Assembly (NCBI RefSeq): GCF_001949145.1
Contig: NW_019091388.1
Span: forward strand, 824,230-849,716
DNA from: Acanthaster planci
Taxonomy: Eukaryota; Echinodermata; Asteroidea; Valvatida; Acanthasteridae
Direction: 5' to 3'
DNA: 25,487 nt
Shown: positions 21,801 to 25,487 of the stretch, in pieces
Position numbering within the stretch: the stretch's first letter is position 1
Layout: each line of letters starts with the position of its first letter
The notes under the pieces: model-generated
What the model saw: only the letters and a program-made list of their open reading frames with translations
The model's database searches: none
What the model was told of the DNA's origin: nothing
Program-made: the position numbers and the translations under genes

Positions 21801-24800
21801 TACCACTTTTGTGATGAGTAATACAATGCCGTCGCACGCTTATCTGGCTCCTATTGAAAAGACGCCCGCGCACTGTGCCTGTTTCGGAACAAAAGTAGCT
21901 TATGTAACACGGCACAATCGGGGCTCTTTTTACCAGGCTGCAGGCCTAGCTGAAGTACTCGGGCATCAATAGATGTTGTCTGTTAGATAAGAGTAGCCAC
22001 CAGACAGTCATTTGTGTGGGTGTAAACGTCCAGTAAATGTACAGTACTTGGGATTTTTTGAAGAGTTTTGAAATGGAAAATTTTGAAAATCTCCCGGTTT
22101 TACGACATGCAACCAGCAGCAAGTGGTTAAATTCAATGTCCAGCAAGTCAAGCCTCTAAGTACATTATGAGTCCTGCTTCAGAGTTAATCTTTGGTTTTT
22201 AGTTCCTGACAGAAATCTATCTCCAATCAGAATTCCTTACCTTTGGAAGGTTTGATAATGGCTCCTATAAGTAGATGGTACTTGGTGAGTCTGTTAGTAA
22301 CACTCAGTATGCACTCTGGAATGGACCACCGTCTGCAAAGGGCATTGGTACTACATTTCTGGGGAAACAATATATGAGTCAGACAAACCAAACAGTTATT
22401 GAGAGTTCAAATTTCAATTCATTGTTACTGATTAAGATCCAACATTGATGCACCTACTTAAAAGAAATATTGCAAGAAATTTTTCCTGCTGAGTAGAACT
22501 CAGTTAAAACCTGTCATAAGTAGTGTTCATCACTTGACATAATGACAGGTGAACCTGATGTTGCTAATCAGAACGTTTCTGTACACTCAATGAAATTGGC
22601 TCCTATGATGAAATTAAACAAATTCAGAAGTTTTTATCAGCTGAGATGTAATTTTGGTATCAAGTTTCCTTGATGTTATCCTGGTTGCTTGGAACAAGTT
22701 ATTTTGAAGTTGGAAACAATCAACAGGGACGCAACAAATTGTTCACAACTTCATTAAGAGCATTCCTGGCAGGAAAAATTCATCCGAAAGACAAAAGATG
22801 ATGTTTAAACCACAGATCAGTACATTTTCATCAAAGTAAATTGTATTAAAATACTCGTAACTTACACAAAAATGAAAGGACTCAGCTATGTCCAACCAAA
22901 AATGCAGAACACAAGTGCCAAAAAATCTGGCTAAAATTTACTGACAAAAATTTGTCAGGCACACCAAAAGGCACTTCAAATTGCCATTATGGATGTGTGG
23001 ATGTTGACTTACCTTAATAAATGCCTGGAACTTCCTGTCTGTCTTATACAACTCCTTATAGAGTGCTACAGCCTCAATCTGCCGACTGCACAGGAAGGCA
23101 TAGGCTTCCATCATTCGCTTCCCGTTCTCTTTGTCAAACTGGCCAGAAAATTCAACCAGATGAAAAGAAAAGGGTAAGAATAGTGTTGCAGCTTATGTGA
23201 AGAGGAAACTTTTCCATGAAGACAAGAGGGAAAGGAAATGTCAATCTTTGTAAAAACTGGCAGACACTGAGCTGCAGTAGTGAACAGCCAGTAGTACTAG
23301 TGCAGTGAATGCAGTGATTACTACCTGTCCATAAAAATCAAGACATTTTCAGGGACTCTTCCTCCACATACTCATTTCATACTCAATGATTTGGGCCATT
23401 CACACAGTATGTTTCATATTTGTTAACTGTACAAATTCTGTAAAATACCATCAAGACAAATAACATTTGTAAATGGTGTTTAATATTGAAATATCTGGAG
23501 AAATACCACTCATGAATTAAGATATACGGGTGTCAGGTTGTCGTAGTGCTTCTTTCCTTGCCTTCTACCTCTGCGGTCCAGGTTTGATTCTAGGCTCGGC
23601 AGACATGAGGATTCGGTTTTCAGTCCCTACCCAATTTCATGGGTTTTACCCAAAATATTCTTCTGGGGTTTTCCTTCCACCTCTAAAAATGTATCTGCTT
23701 CTCACTGTCTCCTAGATACAGGTTTCTTCAGGCTTACGAGTTCAGTGCCGAGGGCACTTTTGGGGAATCCTTGGTGTCATTACCAGAAAGACTTTACAAT
23801 AATAATATAATAAAGATATGCAGATGAAAAGCCAAGCACAAGGTCAGACAAACGTATTTCTTCAGGGCAATCGCTTGCACACATGGGCCTCCACAACGGA
23901 AGTGCACGATATATGTACTGAGTGCTTTACTGTAAACAGGCAGAGGAAAACTGAAGAAACTACAGCATCTTCACATGTGAGGACTTGGCCTGAGTACAGG
24001 GGCATGAAGATGACATTAAAGAGACCTTTACTAAAATTTGTTTGGCACTTGTAAATGGGTCATTCCATGAAGTTCGGGCACAGTTTGTGATGGCGTCCCT
24101 TGTTACATCGGTAACCTTTATTGCCCTTTATTTTCACATTACAACAGATTAAGTCATTATTGTTCTGCAAAGATGAAGCACACCACTACAACAACCTAGC
24201 AAGATTTAGAACAATGTCAATTTAGAATCAATGTGCAGGGAAAAAAGATGTTTATTTTCACTGATGTAACAAGGGACGCCGTCACAAACTGCACCCGAAC
24301 TTTGTGGAATGACTCAAATCTCAAGGCACATTTACACAAACGGAATATTGTGAAGAACTAATACGGTACTGAAGTAAAGTGGACTGCACATGGACACAGG
24401 CTCAGCTTCTTTTGACTATGTGCACTGAGACTCTATCTTCAAGGATTCTGCCTCTGTTAATCCATGACAGATTTGAGATGTCCATTTTATAGAGCCTACC
24501 TGATTGACCAAGACATCACCTATCGTCTCTACCGGTTGACCGGTCCTCTGTTTGGCCTGCAAGGCCTCGTTGAACTGGACAGCAATCTGCACCAGCTCTT
24601 CCAGGGAGGGGAAGACTTTGTTGATGATGGTCTGGTCCATCTTCAGCTCATTCTGCATCCCAAAGCTGAAAATCTGTCGAGGAGGAGAAAACCTTAAGAT
24701 TTCTCATAACAGTGACTCACATCAGTCAGGCATCAGCAGAAAAATTGTCATTCCCAACATTTCAAAAAGAAAACAAAACACTATCCACCTCAATATGGAT

Positions 24801-25255
24801 CACACAGATTCCAGCAACAGCGCTCAAACCTTTTGGGGGGGTGCAAACAATTCATTTTTTATAAATCTAAGAGTGTTCAACAGGAAACTGTAATTCCAAC
24901 CATTCTGGGGTCAGATATCAGATAGTTGGGTATCCATTATAGCCATACACATCCAAGGTTTGTGTGTGGTTAGGGTTGCATATGATACTCCAATCATACT
25001 TACCTTTTGCATGATCTTCAGTGTTCTCATATGGTGCTTTTCAGTTTTAATGAATTCTGCACATTAACAAATCAAACAAACATGCTGATTAGGCTTAAAA
25101 TTACAGCACAGGAAACATGTTTGTGTGAGAGCATAAAACCACTGCATAAAAGTAGAACTATACCCAAAATGAGCAAATAAATGGCCAGAAGAAAAGAACT
25201 TACCAAATATCACATCCTGTCGTTTGATTTCTTTGTGACTCATCTTTTTCAAAAC
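12157..25255 (-). CDS. Rho guanine-nucleotide exchange factor, Lbc subfamily (ARHGEF2/18/28/AKAP13-type), 18 exons, 5' end outside window
   Basis: Eighteen exons sum to 2,649 bases, exactly 883 codons with the stop, and every junction keeps phase. The protein exchanges GDP for GTP on Rho (RhoA in known relatives), acting in actin, junction and microtubule-linked signalling. Domain order within the visible part: DH about residues 1-215 (RQDVIFEFIKTEKHH, IPECILSVTNRLTKYHLL), PH about 240-345 (HEGELKWKSARGRL, FLQENNQKYTFASQDN, PEMYEV), an acidic link, charged coiled-coil segments about 355-440, the family motif PKRAETFGGFD, a further helical segment VNHLLKHLNSLL, and a Ser/Pro/Lys-rich tail ending in NIIFF. 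Vertebrates have four paralogues of this type; PEMYE and CPDE recall ARHGEF18, while RAETFGGFD and the tail recall ARHGEF2/AKAP13/ARHGEF28, so I assign no single symbol. The N-terminal part, including any C1 domain, lies to the right. Confidence 0.96.
13102..13191. repeat. 18-bp minisatellite, five units, intronic
   Basis: Five consecutive units of CTGGCTATTGATAACATG with one to four changes each start at 13102, 13120, 13138, 13156 and 13174. It lies inside a RhoGEF intron. Read on the minus strand it gives repeating HVINSQ, but no splice context supports translation. Confidence 0.95.
13395..13515 (+). mobile_element. Decayed SINE family 2 relic
   Basis: GGGTCTCAATCC (box B-like, about 13420-13432) is followed by GTCCTTAGGCAACC and CACTTGCCTCTCTCC. 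The order and spacing match the better copy at 19950-20125. The similarity is partial, so the limits are approximate. Confidence 0.4.
13642..13765 (-). CDS. RhoGEF exon: helix end and Arg/Lys-rich linker
   Basis: The acceptor is CCCTGGCAG and the donor GTAAGA. It encodes MRSQLLEANKRIESLGG, the end of the late coiled coil, then a basic linker with PKPRAKAY and LPKRG. Its first base completes a serine codon begun by the 35-base exon upstream, supporting that join. The intron between this exon and the microexon (13766-14473) shows nothing recognisable. Confidence 0.9.
14474..14508 (-). CDS. RhoGEF 35-base microexon
   Basis: A strong acceptor (TTTCCTGCCACAG) and a GTACGG donor enclose eleven codons plus two bases (SITSKKETAYE). 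Without it the neighbours would not share phase (0 against 2), so it is required for the frame unless another small exon replaces it. Confidence 0.8.
14631..14804 (-). CDS. RhoGEF exon: Ser/Asp-rich segment and helix VNHLLKHLNSLL
   Basis: The acceptor is TTTTTTTTACAG and the donor GTGAGT; 58 codons, phase 0 at both ends. It encodes EPGSQDRFSDNSSRL, then SVNHLLKHLNSLL, which fits the amphipathic helix that precedes the C-terminal coiled coil in ARHGEF28/AKAP13-like proteins. The upstream intron (14805-15753) carries a TTAA element. Confidence 0.93.
15160..15734 (+). mobile_element. TTAA element copy, 575 bp
   Basis: The left end CACTACCAGCCGGGGACTCC has lost its TTAA (reads TATT); the right end AGCAGCAAGTGGTTAA is intact at 15721-15734. 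Interior blocks such as ACAAAAGACCGTACTC, GGGCATCAATAGAT and CACCAGACAGTC are shared with 21597-22130. It is non-coding. The right end stops 19 bases from the splice donor of the exon at 15754. Confidence 0.88.
15754..15944 (-). CDS. RhoGEF exon after the RAETFGGFD motif
   Basis: The acceptor is CCTCTGCAG and the donor GTAAAG. It encodes GAVAKKRFVASTRETDNRSY followed by SFPDLAKAEGKLTDESDS and a Gln/Ser/Asp-rich stretch ending HMHGK. It is probably a flexible phospho-regulated linker. The intron on its 5' side (15945-16504) shows nothing distinct. Confidence 0.92.
16505..16633 (-). CDS. RhoGEF exon with family motif PKRAETFGGFD
   Basis: It encodes AVYSAGVGLTRSASSAGERE and then LPKRAETFGGFDKQQ. 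RAETFGGFD is a conserved signature of the ARHGEF2/AKAP13/ARHGEF28 group and fixes the family. The acceptor is a tandem CAGCAG; both choices keep the frame and differ by one alanine. The intron on the 5' side (16634-17269) has no evident feature. Confidence 0.95.
17270..17348 (-). CDS. RhoGEF exon: helical segment
   Basis: The acceptor is GTGATTTAG and the donor GTTAGT. It encodes LKSSVIVDSDAQMQEAKQIL and LAAIAE, a short amphipathic helix between the coiled coil and the RAETFGGFD motif. Starts in phase 0 and ends one base into a codon. The intron upstream (17349-17717) contains a poly-C tract near 17498. Confidence 0.9.
17718..17824 (-). CDS. RhoGEF exon: coiled coil
   Basis: The acceptor is TTGTTTTCAG and the donor GTATGT. 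It encodes EQMQEKDNQLNEIMEEKAKL then VEELKDTLSKDDALGT, a charged heptad-like helix like the one following the PH domain in this family. The upstream intron (17825-18164) has a small hairpin, GTGGCTT..AAGCCAC, near 18074-18104. Confidence 0.94.
18165..18248 (-). CDS. RhoGEF exon: acidic link and start of coiled coil
   Basis: The acceptor is GTGATTTCAG and the donor GTAGGA. It encodes DEGVGEDAETDEEKRAAEAR followed by AAKIKKLL, an acidic stretch that turns into a basic helix just after the PH domain, as in relatives. The upstream intron (18249-18874) shows no feature. Confidence 0.93.
18875..19058 (-). CDS. RhoGEF exon: second half of PH domain
   Basis: The acceptor is TCTTCTCCAG and the donor GTGAGT. 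It encodes PPVINLYKLMVRDVAID, MYLISPNKIAPEMYEVNC and the C-terminal helix KRKRWKEILEQAIHDCPDE, with the expected Trp of PH domains. In the family this PH domain supports exchange activity and contacts active RhoA. The intron upstream (19059-19702) has a short (CA)n run at 19482-19496 and repeated GGGACC blocks (19515-19650). Confidence 0.97.
19703..19870 (-). CDS. RhoGEF exon: first half of PH domain
   Basis: The acceptor is GCATCCTCAG and the donor GTATCA; 56 codons. It encodes RKLRHEGELKWKSARGRLTE, VVAVVLSDVIIFLQENNQKY and TFASQDNK, strands beta1 to beta4 of the PH domain and a close match in pattern to ARHGEF2/18/AKAP13. The upstream intron (19871-20686) carries a SINE. Confidence 0.97.
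19950..20125 (+). mobile_element. tRNA-derived SINE family 2 copy
   Basis: A box B match GGGTTCGAATCC at about 19995-20006 is followed by GTTGTGGCCTTGGGAAAGCC and CTTGCCTTTCTCCA, a body like that of widespread deuterostome SINEs. Box A is not clear. A decayed relative lies at 13395-13515. Limits are approximate. Confidence 0.6.
20687..20809 (-). CDS. RhoGEF exon: DH-PH linker helix
   Basis: The acceptor is TGTTTGTAG and the donor GTGAGG; 41 codons. It encodes NICQDVNVQVKEYERHQRLM then EIYNKLEARSTGILKSGKKF, the last DH helix and the linker to the PH domain. The intron upstream (20810-21271) has no clear feature. Confidence 0.95.
21272..21330 (-). CDS. RhoGEF exon: DH domain, 59 bp
   Basis: The acceptor is TTTTCCACAG and the donor GTGAGT. 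It encodes TKVDKSEIPNLQKALQLIK, corresponding to the helix after the core DH motif. Phase matches both sides. The upstream intron (21331-22240) carries a TTAA element. Confidence 0.94.
21597..22130 (+). mobile_element. TTAA element copy, 534 bp
   Basis: It begins TTAACCACTTCCTG and ends CAGCAGCAAGTGGTTAA, with TTAA at 21597-21600 and 22127-22130. The interior shares ACAAAAGACCGTACTC, CGGGCATCAATAGAT and CACCAGACAGTC with the copy at 15160. Non-coding, inside a RhoGEF intron; TTAA at both ends points to piggyBac- or Kolobok-type transposition. Confidence 0.9.
22241..22358 (-). CDS. RhoGEF exon: DH core motif
   Basis: The acceptor is GTTTCCCCAG and the donor GTAAGG. It encodes RRWSIPECILSVTNRLTKYH and LLIGAIIKPSK. 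IPECIL.VT.R.TKY is the conserved core of the DH domain that packs against the GTPase. The usual TKYP reads TKYH here. The intron upstream (22359-23012) shows nothing recognisable. Confidence 0.96.
23013..23138 (-). CDS. RhoGEF exon: DH middle helices
   Basis: The acceptor is TTTTCTGGCCAG and the donor GTAAGT; 42 codons. It encodes FDKENGKRMMEAYAFLCSRQ, then LYKELYKTDRKFQAFIK, which matches the pattern Y.DLY..DKRFQAF.K of relatives. The upstream intron (23139-24499) contains a SINE and a MITE. Confidence 0.96.
23527..23816 (+). mobile_element. tRNA-derived SINE family 1, fuller copy
   Basis: Box A-like GGTTGTCGTAGTGCTTC at about 23536 and box B-like GGTTTGATTC at 23581-23590 form a tRNA-like head. 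The body contains ATGGGTTTTACCC, CTTCTCACTGTCTCC and GTCATTACCAG, shared with the antisense copy at 3288-3505. An AATAATAATATAATAA tail follows. It lies in a RhoGEF intron, antisense to that gene. Confidence 0.82.
24058..24315. mobile_element. MITE with about 55-bp terminal inverted repeats
   Basis: The left arm (GTCATTCCATGAAGTTCGGG ... CCCTTGTTACATC) and the right arm, reverse complemented (GTCATTCCACAAAGTTCGGG ... CCCTTGTTACATC), agree over about 55 bases with few mismatches. The 150-base centre is AT-rich and non-coding. The target duplication is not clear, so the superfamily is not assigned. Intronic in the RhoGEF gene. Confidence 0.85.
24500..24673 (-). CDS. RhoGEF exon: DH domain, early helices
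   Basis: The acceptor is CTCCTCGACAG and the donor GTAGGC; 58 codons in phase 0. It encodes IFSFGMQNELKMDQTIINKV, FPSLEELVQIAVQFNEAL and ETIGDVLVNQ. FP.L.EL and IGDVLVNQ are hallmark family patterns. The upstream intron (24674-25003) shows only a G-run near 24834. Confidence 0.97.
25004..25056 (-). CDS. RhoGEF exon: DH domain, first helix
   Basis: The acceptor is TAATGTGCAG and the donor GTAAGT. It encodes FIKTEKHHMRTLKIMQK, the start of DH conserved region 1, where the E-x-x-H/Y contacts the GTPase. The phase-1 junction with the next upstream exon yields the key Glu. Confidence 0.96.
25204..25255 (-). CDS. RhoGEF exon: first one visible, DH start
   Basis: The acceptor is ATTCATAG and the donor GTAAGT. 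It encodes VLKKMSHKEIKRQDVIF, in phase 0 at its 5' side. Relatives have LKKxxxxEIKRQEVIxE at this place. Between here and the window end (25256-25487) I found no convincing upstream exon, so the 5' part of the gene is outside. Confidence 0.94.
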
Positions 25256-25471
25256 CTATGAATAATATACCAATAGTAAATGATCAAAATAAATATGGAA
25301 AGGAAAATATTGGAAAAAAGGAAAATTGGTCTCTCTCAAGAACTAGTCCATGTAATTTACACCTAAGATGGTCTGCAGGGTTCCTGATAGGTTTGCTGAG
25401 CAGGATTAATGACGAAAGGCCACAAACCTTCTGTTGTAGGATGTGCGTCAAGTTTCAGTCCTTCTTTGTTA

Positions 25472-25487
25472 TTAACCACTACCAGCC
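25472..25487 (+). mobile_element. Truncated end of a TTAA element extending right of the window
   Basis: TTAACCACTACCAGCC is the exact reverse complement of the first 16 bases of the window and is the left-end sequence of the family. The body would lie to the right, in a 5' intron of the RhoGEF gene or upstream. Confidence 0.8.

Noticed and set aside
1-25487. One 25-kb mobile element carrying two genes between terminal inverted repeats
   Set aside because: The TTAA sits on the inner side of each repeat, a third identical end occurs at 11002-11017 as part of a 509-bp element, and both genes are cut by the window edges.

Overview
The window is eukaryotic nuclear DNA: two multi-exon genes with GT-AG introns, tRNA-derived SINEs, several short inverted-repeat transposons and a 450-base assembly gap. 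There are no bacterial operons, Shine-Dalgarno sites or long uninterrupted ORFs. The protein relatives (a vertebrate-like CTC1 and an Lbc-type RhoGEF) together with the dense TTAA-type elements suggest an invertebrate deuterostome. A lancelet (Branchiostoma) is my best guess, but this is inference and not proven.

Layout. From 57 to 3896 on the + strand lie the last six coding exons of a gene I read as CTC1, the large subunit of the CST telomere-replication complex. They give 294 residues in the window, with the 5' part lying to the left. From 25255 down to 12157 on the - strand lie 18 coding exons, 882 residues plus a stop, of a Rho guanine-nucleotide exchange factor of the ARHGEF2/ARHGEF18/ARHGEF28/AKAP13 family. 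They encode the DH domain, PH domain, coiled-coil segments and a Ser-rich tail; its 5' part lies to the right. All exon joins keep phase, which is the main support for both models. The genes converge tail to tail across about 8.2 kb (3897-12156). In that stretch I see no convincing gene, only repeats: a five-unit array of about 140 bp, a 312-bp palindromic element, a gapped TTAA element and a short 120-bp inverted-repeat element. Neither promoter is in the window.

Repeats. One family of short TTAA-flanked elements (non-autonomous, piggyBac- or Kolobok-like) occurs five times: truncated ends at each window edge, a copy with the N gap (10509-11017), and copies in two RhoGEF introns (15160-15734 and 21597-22130). 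The inverted repeats at the window edges face outward, so they are the ends of neighbouring insertions and not the termini of one 25-kb mobile element. A tRNA-derived SINE is present in both orientations (3288-3505 and 23527-23816), and a second SINE family at 19950-20125, with a decayed relative at 13395-13515.

The two genes have no evident functional link: one acts at telomeres, the other in Rho signalling and the cytoskeleton. I found no new multi-gene system. The points most worth a second look are the in-frame 27-residue repeat in CTC1, the dense TTAA family with insertions within tens of bases of splice sites, the 30- and 35-base microexons, and the five-unit 140-bp array.
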